DNA of 64,000 nt from Allohoeflea poritis (GCF_027889715.1 NZ_JAPJZH010000001.1:434001-498000); one strand, 5' to 3'; positions 54,369 to 63,323 are shown, numbered from the stretch's first letter. A program made the numbers and translations. Notes: generated from the sequence alone by a model not told the origin.

Positions 54369-55648
54369 GCCTCATCCTTCGGTGAAAAGGTGAAAAACAG
54401 CAGCGAAAAGGTCAGGAGGACAATGAAGACCACGACCGCCACCGCAGCACCGGCTCCAAGATTGGACACGGCGAAGGCCTGCTCATAGACATCGACCGTC
54501 AGCGTCCTGGTTCCGGCGGCACCGCCCGTAAGCAGAAAGATGTCGTCGAACTTGTTGAACGTCCAGATGAAACGCAGCAGGAAGAGAACCGCCAGAATTC
54601 CGGCAAGCTGCGGCAGCGACAGGTACCAGAATTGCTGTAACGGCGTTGCACCGTCGATTTCGGCGGCCTCGTACATTTCCGTCGATATCGACTGCATGCG
54701 CGCGAGGATGAACAGGAAGGACAGCGGGAAGTAGCGCCATGCCTCAAAGGCAATCACCGTGCTCAAGGCAACCGGAAAATCGAATTGAAGGCCGAACAGG
54801 TTGATGGTCACCGACCGCTCGCCGAAGAAATTGACCGGCGATTCGATGAAGCCGATCTGCTGGAGGATCGAGTTCAGCGTTCCCGAAAACGGATCCAGCA
54901 GCACGACCCAGGTGAAGGCGACCGCAATGACCGGCGCCACGTAGGGAAACAGGAACAGGCCGCGCAGGATCCCGCGTCCGGCAAAGGTCGTGTTCAACAA
55001 CTGGGCGGCGAAGAGGCCCAGGACAAGCGCGCCGGCCGTGCCGAAAATCGTATAGTACATGGACACGCGAAACACGTGCCAGAACTCGGATGACGAAAAG
55101 ACTCTGCGGAAGTTCTCGAGCGAAAACTCGAAATTGGTCAACACATTGTCCGCCGAGCCCGTTATCTGCGGCCTGCTGTCGCGCGGATTGAGCGCGTTTT
55201 CGAGATAGCCCGGCTCCACCGTAGCCTCGATACGGACGCGGTCGCGGAAACCGCCTTCGATATCGCCAATTTCGCAACTCAGAAACTGTCCCGTAAGCGC
55301 ACAGCGTTCATCGAGCTCGGTCGGCGCGAGGCCATCGGGAATCATGTCGGTGAAACCGGCGCCGGTTATGACATCGTCGCGCGAGGAATTTCGGATTCGG
55401 TATTCGATGGTAACCGCGTCGCCCGCCTTTTCGGCATCGCCGCGCAGGCGTTCATTGGCGATCAGCGATGCCGGACGCAGGTCGCCGAGCTGGACCGGCT
55501 TGAACGAGATCCAGAAATTGGCGAGCAGCGGGCCCATCACAATCGCCAGGACGATTGCGAAGGTGGGAAGAAGCATCACGTAGGCGAGCTTCATCTCACG
55601 CTTCGCCATCGGGCCGATCCCCTTGGGAGGTGTGGATTCAGCAGTCAT
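54365..55648 (-). CDS. Sugar-type ABC permease (MalF family) with a periplasmic DUF11-like insertion
   Basis: A 427-residue inner-membrane permease. Helix 1 is LAYVMLLPTFAIVLAIVMGPLLANFWISF; between it and the permease core lies an extra ~120-residue polar segment (about 55-160) with VTIEYRIRNSSRDDVITGAGFTDMIP, a Cys pair (ERCALTGQF, LSCEIGDIE) and VRIEATV. It reads like a DUF11/Ig-type beta domain and would sit in the periplasm, like the P2 domain of MalF. The core has the EAA loop EAAEIDGATPLQQFWYLSLPQ. It probably contacts the binding protein. Confidence 0.88.
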   Translation of the reverse strand: MTAESTPPKGIGPMAKREMKLAYVMLLPTFAIVLAIVMGPLLANFWISFKPVQLGDLRPASLIANERLRGDAEKAGDAVTIEYRIRNSSRDDVITGAGFTDMIPDGLAPTELDERCALTGQFLSCEIGDIEGGFRDRVRIEATVEPGYLENALNPRDSRPQITGSADNVLTNFEFSLENFRRVFSSSEFWHVFRVSMYYTIFGTAGALVLGLFAAQLLNTTFAGRGILRGLFLFPYVAPVIAVAFTWVVLLDPFSGTLNSILQQIGFIESPVNFFGERSVTINLFGLQFDFPVALSTVIAFEAWRYFPLSFLFILARMQSISTEMYEAAEIDGATPLQQFWYLSLPQLAGILAVLFLLRFIWTFNKFDDIFLLTGGAAGTRTLTVDVYEQAFAVSNLGAGAAVAVVVFIVLLTFSLLFFTFSPKDEA

Positions 55649-55707
55649 CTTGTTGCGCCGATCAATAGTGCCCGGCCGCGCCGCCCGTGGCGGCGCGGTC
55701 CATCGCC

Positions 55708-57051
55708 TCAGTTCACCTTCGCGAGCTCTTCATTGAGCTTCGCAACGGCCATCGGCGTATCGATTTCACCATCAATGTGCTCACGCACGATGCGGTTGAT
55801 CGCCTGGCTGTTGATGATCTTCGAGGCAAGCGCAAGCTGGCCTTCCTTCACGCCCCAGCGGTTGCCGCTCTCCAGGCCGGCCACGATCCGGTCGATGGTC
55901 TCGGCCGGATAAAGATCGGACAGCGGCGCCTTGCGATCAACGCCCACCGGCAGTTTCGACCATGCCTCGACGAATTTGTTGGGCTCGTCCTTGGTGCCCT
56001 TGCGCACCGGGAACTTTCCTTCCGGCGCAATCGACAGGGTGCTGGTGTAGCCGTCATCCATCGAGAATTTGATGAAATCAGCTGCAATATCGGTATTCGC
56101 GTCGGCCGTCACGCCGAAATAGCGCACATCCGCCCAAGCGGCGCCGCCTGGGTTGGAGGGACCGGAAAAAGCCGTGACGACATCTGTCTTGCCCGCAAGT
56201 TCGCGTGATGTCGGATCGTCATTGATCGTCGGCGGCGCGGAATCGCGCAGACCGGCAAGCTCGTCAAGGATGAAGGGCGACCAGATGATCATCGCCGCAT
56301 CGCCCGCGAAGTAGAGTTCGCGCGACTGCTTCCAGAACAGTTCGCCGGGCGGTGAGGCCTTGGCGATCGCCTTGTAGAAATCGAGCACCTCGCCGGTCGC
56401 CTTCGGGTCGAGCGGTTTGAAACCATCGGAATCGACCGGCGACACACCATTTGCCAGGAACACGTGCTCAAGCACCTGGCTCATGAAGTTCTCGTCGATC
56501 TTGGTGGCCGCCACGAAACCGTACATTTCCGGCGGGTTGTGCAGTTTGTCGAGGGCCGCCTGGATGGCACTGAACGAGGTCGGCGCGTCAAGCCCGGCTT
56601 CATCGAACAGGTCCTTGCGATAGACCACCATCTGCGTCCAGCCATCCACCGGAACGGCGGCGGTCAGTCCCTCGGACTGCGCCATTGCGACGGCACCGGG
56701 CGCGAATGTATCGACACCGAGTTCCTGAACGATTTCATCGTTGGTTTCGATATCGAGGATGCCGGCTTCCGCCCACGGCAGGACATATTGCAGCGTGTGG
56801 TAGATCACATCCGGAAGATCGTTCGCCGCGAAGGCTGCAGTCGCGCGTGTGCCGAGTTCGGACTCCGAAACCGGAATGACCTCCACCTCGTGACCCGTCT
56901 TTGCCTTGAACTCGGCTGCCATCTCCTGCTGCTTGGCGAGCCTTTCGGGCTGCTCTTCCGTTGTCCAGAAACGGATCGTATCGGCCTGCGCCAGCGTCAC
57001 CATTGACGCGGAAAACAACAGTCCGGCGGCTATCTTGCTGAATGGTCTCAT
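55708..57051 (-). CDS. Sugar-type ABC transporter substrate-binding protein (family 1)
   Basis: A 447-residue periplasmic binding protein with signal peptide MRPFSKIAAGLLFSASMVTLAQA. It opens with IRFWTTEEQPERLAKQQEMAAEF, the usual family 1 pattern, and has AAFAANDLPDVIYHTLQY and GDAAMIIWSPFILDEL. The start at 57051 is set by gggaggaaaaa; the longer frame to 57282 covers the LacI gene and is rejected. It is the first structural gene after lacI. Its ligand is inferred to be the substrate of the GH63-like hydrolase. Confidence 0.92.
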   Translation of the reverse strand: MRPFSKIAAGLLFSASMVTLAQADTIRFWTTEEQPERLAKQQEMAAEFKAKTGHEVEVIPVSESELGTRATAAFAANDLPDVIYHTLQYVLPWAEAGILDIETNDEIVQELGVDTFAPGAVAMAQSEGLTAAVPVDGWTQMVVYRKDLFDEAGLDAPTSFSAIQAALDKLHNPPEMYGFVAATKIDENFMSQVLEHVFLANGVSPVDSDGFKPLDPKATGEVLDFYKAIAKASPPGELFWKQSRELYFAGDAAMIIWSPFILDELAGLRDSAPPTINDDPTSRELAGKTDVVTAFSGPSNPGGAAWADVRYFGVTADANTDIAADFIKFSMDDGYTSTLSIAPEGKFPVRKGTKDEPNKFVEAWSKLPVGVDRKAPLSDLYPAETIDRIVAGLESGNRWGVKEGQLALASKIINSQAINRIVREHIDGEIDTPMAVAKLNEELAKVN

Positions 57052-57082
57052 TTTTTCCTCCCGTTTGATTTTTCCTGGATCC

Positions 57083-58114
57083 TCAGTTCCTGTCCGCCAC
57101 GGGCGGCCCGTCGGTCTCGCGCCGCTCCAGTGTGGCGCTCCAAAGCTCCTGTTGCTGCTTCGGGTCTGCACCGTCGATGACAGCCAGCAGCATGTCGCCG
57201 ATCTTCCTGCCCGCGGTCTGCAGCGGTTGCGCCATCGTGGTGAGCGGCGGATCGGTATGCTCGCCCAGGGGAAGGCCGTCATAACCGATGATGGACACCT
57301 CCCTGCCCGGCCGCCAGCCGCGCTCCCGGATCGCCTTCATGGCGCCGAGCGCCACGCTGTCGGAAACGCACACCACGGCTGTCGGCGGGTCCTGCAGCGA
57401 CAAAAGGTAACGCATGGCGCGGTAGCCGCCGTTCTCGCTCATGTCGGACTTGGCTTCCAATTCCGGAAACAAATCTACTCCGTGATCGAGCAATCCCCGG
57501 CGGTAGCCGGCATGGCGGCTGGCCGCGAAGTTGTATTCCAGCGGACCGCGAATATGACCGATGCGCGTGTGGCCGAGTTGGCAGAGATGGGCGACCGCCT
57601 CGCGAAAAGCGGTGTAGTTGTCGATGTCGAACCAGGCGTGGGCATCCGAATTGGCGGTCCGTCCATGGGAGACAAAGGGGATGCCGATTTCGCGCATGTG
57701 ATCGACGCGCGGATCATGGGTCAGCGTGCGCGATATGACGAGGCCGTTGACGCGCCCCGACTGCGCCATGCGCGAAATGATCGCAAGCTCATCCTGGGCT
57801 GAACGGGAAACCGCGAGCGTGAGATCCCAATGGCGCTCCGAAAGCGATTCGCTCAAACCGTCCAGAAGCTCGCCCAGGAACGGCTCGGACAAATGGCCCA
57901 GTTGCCAGGACATGACATAGCCGACGCATTCAGCGTTTCCGGTGGCCAGCCTGCGGGCGCTCGAATTGGGGCGATACCCCATCTCCTGCGCTGCGGCGCG
58001 CACGCGCTCGCGCGTCTTTTCCGAGATATCGGAATAATTGTTGAGCGCACGCGAAACCGTGCCTTCCGTGAGACCGAGCTTTTCCGAAAGCGCTTTCAGG
58101 CTGACTTTGGACAT
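57083..58114 (-). CDS. LacI family transcriptional repressor
   Basis: A 343-residue repressor with the N-terminal LacI helix-turn-helix (VSLKALSEKLGLTEGTVSRALNNYSDISEKTRERV over residues 4-40), a hinge (NSSARRLATGN) and a periplasmic-binding-like core. The ATG at 58114 is chosen as the helix-turn-helix begins right after it. It is the first gene of the operon (31 bases before the binding-protein gene), so it controls the transporter and glycosidase. Its own start region holds two GAAAGCGCTTTC palindromes. Confidence 0.9.
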   Translation of the reverse strand: MSKVSLKALSEKLGLTEGTVSRALNNYSDISEKTRERVRAAAQEMGYRPNSSARRLATGNAECVGYVMSWQLGHLSEPFLGELLDGLSESLSERHWDLTLAVSRSAQDELAIISRMAQSGRVNGLVISRTLTHDPRVDHMREIGIPFVSHGRTANSDAHAWFDIDNYTAFREAVAHLCQLGHTRIGHIRGPLEYNFAASRHAGYRRGLLDHGVDLFPELEAKSDMSENGGYRAMRYLLSLQDPPTAVVCVSDSVALGAMKAIRERGWRPGREVSIIGYDGLPLGEHTDPPLTTMAQPLQTAGRKIGDMLLAVIDGADPKQQQELWSATLERRETDGPPVADRN

Positions 58115-58147
58115 GTCAAAAGAGTATTCCGAAAGCGCTTTCGGAAT
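58086..58147. promoter_or_regulatory. Paired LacI operators
   Basis: GAAAGCGCTTTC occurs at 58131-58142, as the core of a perfect 22-base palindrome (58126-58147) just upstream of lacI, and again at 58086-58097 inside the lacI coding start. The centres are 45 bases apart. Two sites suggest cooperative binding or a small loop; the central CG core is typical for LacI-family proteins. Confidence 0.8.
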
Positions 58148-58232
58148 CAAGTGAAATTCTTCCGTCAAGATGCGGCGGCGCCACGAATCCGCATCAATTT
58201 CTCAAACTAAGATTATGATATTAATTCGTTTT

Positions 58233-58679
58233 TTAATGACAGGCTTTGCCGAGCGCCTTAAGGCGCCAGTAGTTATAGGGCAAGGGCGCGAGAAAACCGG
58301 CCAGCCACATGATCGGCAAGACCCACAAGGTCAGCTTAGCACCGCCCATTATGGCGACATCGACCGCATTCATGGCCGCTTCCATTGCGATCATGGAAAT
58401 CAGCGACATGCCGCAAGCGGTCTTGAAGGCAAGCGAAAGATGCATCTGCCGCGACAGGATCATGGTCTCCAGAGCGATCGAGGTCAGCAGTCCATTGGCA
58501 ATGGCCAGCGCCATGATGGCCAGTGTCGGCCAAGGGATGCCGGTCAACTGAAAGAACAGGATGGTGCCCATGTCACCGATGGAGCAACCCGCCAGGCACC
58601 ACAACGTGTTGATGGAGGCACGCCGCCAGGTGTGATTGCAGCGCCAACTGATGGCTGAGACGGCACCTGCCAGGCTCAT
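58233..58679 (-). CDS. DUF4396 membrane protein, CueR-controlled
   Basis: A 148-residue protein with about four helices. The N-terminal WRRASINTLWCLAGCSIGDMGTILFFQ, with Cys in a CLAGCSIGD motif, is how I recognise DUF4396; more helices lie at ALETMILSRQ and MWLAGFLAPLPYNYW, and the C-terminus ends KACH. An aaagga ribosome site precedes the ATG. It is divergent from cueR, and the CueR-type promoter points toward this gene, suggesting a role in copper handling. Family function is not established. Confidence 0.75.
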   Translation of the reverse strand: MSLAGAVSAISWRCNHTWRRASINTLWCLAGCSIGDMGTILFFQLTGIPWPTLAIMALAIANGLLTSIALETMILSRQMHLSLAFKTACGMSLISMIAMEAAMNAVDVAIMGGAKLTLWVLPIMWLAGFLAPLPYNYWRLKALGKACH

Positions 58680-58710
58680 CGCACTATTCCTTTGATTTGA
58701 TTTGCCTGAT

Positions 58711-58741
58711 CTGTAATCCTTCCAGCTACTGGAAGGTCAAG
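58711..58741 (-). promoter_or_regulatory. CueR-type promoter for the DUF4396 gene
   Basis: On the minus strand TTGACC (58741-58736) is followed after 19 bases by TACAGA (58716-58711). The perfect dyad CCTTCCAG/CTGGAAGG (58719-58726 and 58730-58737) fills the spacer. TTGACCTTCCAG with a mirrored GGAAGG is nearly the E. coli copA promoter architecture. Confidence 0.85.
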
Positions 58742-58750
58742 GAGAAACTC

Positions 58751-59164
58751 ATGCTTACCATCGGCGATGTTGCGCGCGCCTCGGGTCTGCCGACCAAGAC
58801 GGTGCGATATTATGCGGATATCGGCCTCGTCCAACCGGACGCAAGGTCGCAGTCCGGCTATCGCCTTTACAGCGATACGGAGGTGCGAAAGCTGATCTTC
58901 GTGCGCCGGGCGCGCGCCTTCGGCTTTTCTGTCGAGGAATGCCGCGAACTCCTCGACCTTTACGGGAACCGGGACCGGCCAAGCCGCGACGTGAAAAATC
59001 TGGCCCTGCAACGCATCGCGGAAATTGAACGCAAGATGCTTGAGCTTGAGATGCTGCATAAGGAGCTGTCTCATCTCGCCGATGCGTGCCGGGGCGATGA
59101 CCGGCCGGACTGCCCGATCCTGTCCAACCTCGCCGACGATTCGGTTTCACCGACCGGTTCCTGA
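58751..59164 (+). CDS. cueR: CueR-like Cu(I)-responsive MerR family regulator
   Basis: A 137-residue regulator: MerR helix-turn-helix (MLTIGDVARASGLPTKTVRYYADIG, split around residues 1-25), a long dimerisation helix, and a C-terminal metal loop CRGDDRPDC (C-x7-C), the CueR Cu(I)/Ag(I) site, followed by PIL. The ATG at 58751 has an aaggag site; an in-frame upstream ATG is inside the operator. The copper-type dyad lies in the promoter between it and the DUF4396 gene. Confidence 0.9.
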   Translation: MLTIGDVARASGLPTKTVRYYADIGLVQPDARSQSGYRLYSDTEVRKLIFVRRARAFGFSVEECRELLDLYGNRDRPSRDVKNLALQRIAEIERKMLELEMLHKELSHLADACRGDDRPDCPILSNLADDSVSPTGS

Positions 59165-59261
59165 AACGCGGCAATAAAAGCCGCTTGACGATCATCTTTT
59201 TTCGATATAACTAGATTTATAGTTTTATTGGTCGCAAGATACGCTTTCGGGAGATGACGGT

Positions 59262-60308
59262 TTGTCCGACATTACGCAACAAGCACCGCACACGCCGTCA
59301 CCGGATTACCGCCAAATTCTCGCGCGGCTGAAATCGCCCTGGACGGTCGTTGTCGTCGCGCCGCTGCTGGTATTTTTCTTCGACCGGGCGAACACGCTGC
59401 CGGTCATCGAATTCGCCGTCCGGGCCTTCGTCGGCACCTTGCCCTTTATCTTCGTGGCCGTTCTGATGATCGCCTGGCTCAAGGCGGCCGGCGCGGAGGC
59501 CTATGTCGCGCGCGCCTTCGAAGGCCGTGAAAACCGGATGATCGTTCTTGCGGCCCTGCTGGGCGGCCTTGCACCGTTTTGCTCCTGCGAAGTCATTCCG
59601 TTCATCGCTGGCCTGCTGGCTGTCGGCGCGCCGCTTTCCGCAGTAATGGCGTTCTGGCTTTCGTCACCGCTCGTGGACCCGCCGACGCTGATAATCACGG
59701 CAAGCGCGCTGGGCTGGCCCTTTGCGGTCGGAAAGGCTGTGTCCGCGGTTCTGCTCGGTCTGCTGGGCGGATATGCAATCAAGGCCGCGCTCGCCATGGG
59801 CCTGTTTTCGGATCCCTTGCGCCAACGATCTCAGGGCGGCTGCGGCTGTGGCCCCTCTTCGTTCGAGGGCAAGCCGGAATGGGCTTTCTGGCGTGAAGAC
59901 AGACGGCGCGGCGTGTTCCGATCAGAGTTTGCCTCCAACGCCATGTTTCTCCTGCAGTGGTTGGCCCTTGCCTATGTGTTGGAGGCTCTTCTTGTCACCT
60001 ATGTCCCGGCTTCACTGATCGCGGCGGCGGTCGGCGGAGACGGGATCGGCTCCATTGCGACAGCCGCGGTTGTCGGCATGCCGGCCTATCTGAACGGCTA
60101 TGTCGCTCCGCCGCTGCTTGCCGGCCTGATGGACCAGGGCATGAGCGCGGGCGCAGCGATGGCGTTCATGGTCGCGGGCGCGGTGAGTTCCATTCCTGCA
60201 ATGGCAGCCGTATGGTCGCTGGTAAAGCGCGGTGTCTTTGCAGGCTATCTCGCATTGGGATTGCTCGGCGCGATCGGATCGGGCATCATCTTCCAACTCA
60301 TCGTATGA
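59262..60308 (+). CDS. DUF318/ArsP-type permease (Cu/Zn efflux-like)
   Basis: A 348-residue inner-membrane protein with about eight helices. Helix region GGLAPFCSCEVIPFIAGLL holds the family CSC motif, and PLVDPPTLIITASALGW and PAYLNGYVAPPLLAGL are the repeated permease signatures. A cytoplasmic loop has GGCGCGPSS, a further thiol cluster. The TTG start is 97 bases after cueR in the same direction. Members export metals or methylated arsenicals; its place beside cueR argues for copper. AACTA-6-TAGTT in the gap may be an operator. Confidence 0.8.
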   Translation: MSDITQQAPHTPSPDYRQILARLKSPWTVVVVAPLLVFFFDRANTLPVIEFAVRAFVGTLPFIFVAVLMIAWLKAAGAEAYVARAFEGRENRMIVLAALLGGLAPFCSCEVIPFIAGLLAVGAPLSAVMAFWLSSPLVDPPTLIITASALGWPFAVGKAVSAVLLGLLGGYAIKAALAMGLFSDPLRQRSQGGCGCGPSSFEGKPEWAFWREDRRRGVFRSEFASNAMFLLQWLALAYVLEALLVTYVPASLIAAAVGGDGIGSIATAAVVGMPAYLNGYVAPPLLAGLMDQGMSAGAAMAFMVAGAVSSIPAMAAVWSLVKRGVFAGYLALGLLGAIGSGIIFQLIV

Positions 60309-60649
60309 ACCGGGTCCGGCCCGGCCTGCTTGGAGCGCGATACCGCCTGAGCAATTTTGGGTTAGATTGGAACATTTGATGGAGGAAAATCGGTTCACTC
60401 GGCTAGGCGCGTCGCGCAGCGCGATGCAGCGCACCGGGCAAGCAGCGCAACGACGCCGATGGGCCGATTTTCTCCACCCTCGAAAGAACGATCGTGTTGA
60501 GAATCAAAGATGAATGGGCCGGGCGATCTTGGCCTCTGGCGTCGTTGGCTCGCGCTTGTGGTGGGTTGGCACCACGGCGCGCAACCCGCCTGGCCAGTGA
60601 CCAAAATCGCCACGGTCAAATGATCCAATCCAACACAGATTTGCTCTAG
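60309..60649. other. 341-base stretch without a recognised gene
   Basis: Short frames exist on both strands (for instance 60395-60628 minus), but with no ribosome site or family resemblance. No repeat or terminator with a T-run was found. Confidence 0.5.
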
Positions 60650-61882
60650 ATGAATTCACCCAGCGACTACGGGGAAGCCGTGCAAGGCCGATCCCGCCTG
60701 GCCGTCTGGATGCTGGCGGCCGGGCAGACGATTGTCTGGGCGGGGCTGTTCTACAGCTTCGCCGCGCTTCTGCTGTCCTGGGAAGAGGGCCTTGGTTGGG
60801 CCAAGACCGATCTGGCGCTCGGCCTGACCGCCGCCGTTCTGGTTTCTGCGGTGCTGTCGCCCGTCGCGGGCCGGATCATCGATGCCGGCAAAGGCCGGAT
60901 ACTGCTCACAGGCGGCAGCCTGGGCGGCGCTGTCCTGCTGGCGCTTCTTGCCGGCGCGGACAGCAAGGCATCCTTCATCGGACTTTGGGCCCTGATCGGC
61001 GTGGCTCAGGCGGCGAGCCTTTACGAGCCCTGCTTTGCATTCGTTACCCGAACCCTGGGTAAATCTGCGCGCGGCGCCATCACGCGCATTTCGCTCTGCG
61101 CAGGCTTCGCCTCGACCATCGCCTTTCCGTCAGGCGCCTGGCTGGCCGATGTGCTGGGCTGGCGCGGGGCGGTGATCGTCTTTGCCATAGCCGTCGCGAC
61201 GGTGGGCGCACCGCTGATGTTTGCCGGCGCGACCATCCTGCACCGCGGCGACCGCACGGAGCACAAGCCGGAGCATCACGCGACCAACCAGGCCGCTGTT
61301 CGGGCTGCCATGGCCCGTCCGGCTTTCTGGCTTCTGGCTTTTTCCTTTCCGATGATCGGGCTGAACCATGGGCTGCTGCTCAATCATATCATTCCGATCC
61401 TCGTGGACCGCGGACTTGAACAGGCGCTTGCCGTATCGGTTGCCTCCGTTATCGGACCGATGCAGGTCGCCGGCCGGCTGGCAATGATGCGTGTCGAACA
61501 CCGTGTCAGCGCCCTGACGATGACGGTGGTGTGTTTCGGCGGAATCGCGGTGGCTTCGCTGCTGCTGCTCAATGCCGGCGCCTCACCAATGCTTGCCTTC
61601 GGCTTTGCTGCCCTTCAGGGCGCTGCCTACGGGCTGACCAATATCCTGAAACCCGTGGTAACGGCGGAGACACTGGGCCATGCGGGCTTCGGCTCCATCT
61701 CCGGCCTGCTTGCGGTGCCCTATCTGGCCAGCTTCGCCGTCGCACCCTTCGCGGGCGCACTCTTGTGGCAGCTTGGCGGTTACCACCTTGCCATCGCAGG
61801 CGCCGGCTTGATGGCCTTTTTGGGTCTTGTTGCCGTTATTTTATTGGCCGCCCTTTATCGACGGTCCATGTATGCCGCCTAG
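60650..61882 (+). CDS. MFS transporter
   Basis: A 410-residue inner-membrane protein with 12 helices. The layout, with a long N-terminal GEAVQGRSRLAVWMLAAGQTI, AGRIIDAGKGRILLTGG after helix 2 and a His-rich central loop (HKPEHHATNQAAV), resembles monocarboxylate/oxalate-type or unclassified MFS proteins. No regulator or enzyme is adjacent, so the substrate is open. The His-rich loop is a mild oddity next to the copper locus. Confidence 0.82.
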   Translation: MNSPSDYGEAVQGRSRLAVWMLAAGQTIVWAGLFYSFAALLLSWEEGLGWAKTDLALGLTAAVLVSAVLSPVAGRIIDAGKGRILLTGGSLGGAVLLALLAGADSKASFIGLWALIGVAQAASLYEPCFAFVTRTLGKSARGAITRISLCAGFASTIAFPSGAWLADVLGWRGAVIVFAIAVATVGAPLMFAGATILHRGDRTEHKPEHHATNQAAVRAAMARPAFWLLAFSFPMIGLNHGLLLNHIIPILVDRGLEQALAVSVASVIGPMQVAGRLAMMRVEHRVSALTMTVVCFGGIAVASLLLLNAGASPMLAFGFAALQGAAYGLTNILKPVVTAETLGHAGFGSISGLLAVPYLASFAVAPFAGALLWQLGGYHLAIAGAGLMAFLGLVAVILLAALYRRSMYAA

Positions 61883-62071
61883 AACAAGATATGCCAGGCA
61901 GGTTCCAGTCTCGTAACGGACTGCTTTGATCATGGCGGCCGGCGCGATCGCCTGGTGTTGCTTTTCAATCAGTTCCACGGTGTCAGGCAATACGAAATTC
62001 GAGGTCCGCCTTTGCATTGACGCTGGCGTCTGGCAATAGTCCGCCTGACAAATTGCGGATGGAGCCCACAG

Positions 62072-63295
62072 GTGACGAACGGTCCAATGCACATGATCAC
62101 GGTTCCCGATTTTCCTGCCGTCACGGTCGGCATCATCGTTTTCTTCCTGGGCGCGTTCCTGAACCGCCGTGTCGCCTTCCTAAAGAACTACAATATCCCT
62201 GAACCCGTCGCCGGCGGACTGGCAGCGGCCCTGCTGACCTGGATGGCGTTTGCCTGGCTCGATGTCGAAATCTCGTTCAACCTGGACACCAGGGACGAAT
62301 TGCTGGTCGTCTTTTTCACGACGATCGGGCTGAACGCCCGTTTCTCCGATCTGATCGCCGGCGGGCGAATGCTCGGTATCCTGCTGGTGACCACGATCGC
62401 CTTCATCGTGATGCAGAACTGTATCGGGCTGCTGGGCACCTACGCGTTTGACCTGCCGGCGCCGCTTGCAGTCCTGCTGGGATCGGCAGCGCTGATTGGC
62501 GGCCACGGCACAGCCATAGCCTGGGGACCGACGGTGCAGGAAATGACCGGATTTGCCGCGGCAAGCGAAATCGGTATCGCCGCGGCCACCCTCGGTCTTG
62601 TCAGCGCCGCGCTGATCGGCGGACCGATCGCAAAGCTGCTCATCGACCGCCACAAGCTTGAGGCAAGGGCTTCCAGCGGACCGATCGTCGGTCTGCCCTA
62701 TCGGACGGACAACAAGGAGTCCGGCGCGGTCAACCACATAAGCCTCATGCGATCCATCCTGGCGATCTATATCGCCATTCTGATCGGTTATGCGGTCAAT
62801 GAGGTCATTGTGGCAGCCGGGTTCAAACTGCCGCTCTTCGTCTCCTGCCTGCTTGTTGCAATCGTCATGTCGAACACGGTTCCACTGATCTTTCCCAACC
62901 TTCCCTGGCCGGCACGCACGCGTGCGCTTGCCGTGATCTCCGATTATTCGCTGTCCATCTTCCTGGCCATGTCGCTGATGAGCATGCAATTGTGGACACT
63001 TGCCGGCCTCGGCGGGCCGCTTCTTGGCGTGCTTGTGCTTCAGATCGTCGGCACCAGCCTGTTTATCGTTTTCGTGTTCTTCAGGATCATGGGCCGCGAC
63101 TACACAGCCGCTGTGCTCAGCTCCGGCTTTGCCGGCTTCACGCTGGGCGCAACACCGACGGCCATCGCCAATATGTCCTCCGTCACGAAACGCTACGGCC
63201 CGGCGCCCCTCGCCTTCATTATCCTGCCGATGGTCTCGGCCTTTTTCGTCGATTTGGCCAATGCGGTTGTTATCCGGTTCTTCGTGAGCCTCTAG
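62072..63295 (+). CDS. gltS: Sodium/glutamate symporter (GltS family)
   Basis: A 407-residue inner-membrane transporter with about ten helices. Family features: PEPVAGGLAAALLTW in the N-terminal repeat, GSAALIGGHGTAIAWGP, and ATPTAIANMSSVTKRYGPAP in the C-terminal repeat, matching the two inverted GltS repeats with their glycine-rich re-entrant loops. GTG at 62072 is used because of ggag eight bases before it; two ATGs follow within seven codons. It imports glutamate with sodium. Confidence 0.88.
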   Translation: MTNGPMHMITVPDFPAVTVGIIVFFLGAFLNRRVAFLKNYNIPEPVAGGLAAALLTWMAFAWLDVEISFNLDTRDELLVVFFTTIGLNARFSDLIAGGRMLGILLVTTIAFIVMQNCIGLLGTYAFDLPAPLAVLLGSAALIGGHGTAIAWGPTVQEMTGFAAASEIGIAAATLGLVSAALIGGPIAKLLIDRHKLEARASSGPIVGLPYRTDNKESGAVNHISLMRSILAIYIAILIGYAVNEVIVAAGFKLPLFVSCLLVAIVMSNTVPLIFPNLPWPARTRALAVISDYSLSIFLAMSLMSMQLWTLAGLGGPLLGVLVLQIVGTSLFIVFVFFRIMGRDYTAAVLSSGFAGFTLGATPTAIANMSSVTKRYGPAPLAFIILPMVSAFFVDLANAVVIRFFVSL

Positions 63296-63323
63296 CCGGT
63301 CGGCTGTCCCGCAAGCGTTGCCG

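Noticed and set aside
57052-57282. 77-residue extension of the binding-protein frame
   Set aside because: It overlaps the LacI gene and precedes a clear signal peptide with its own gggagg site.
60395-60628. Possible transposase or small-protein remnant
   Set aside because: No recognisable family, start or ribosome site.
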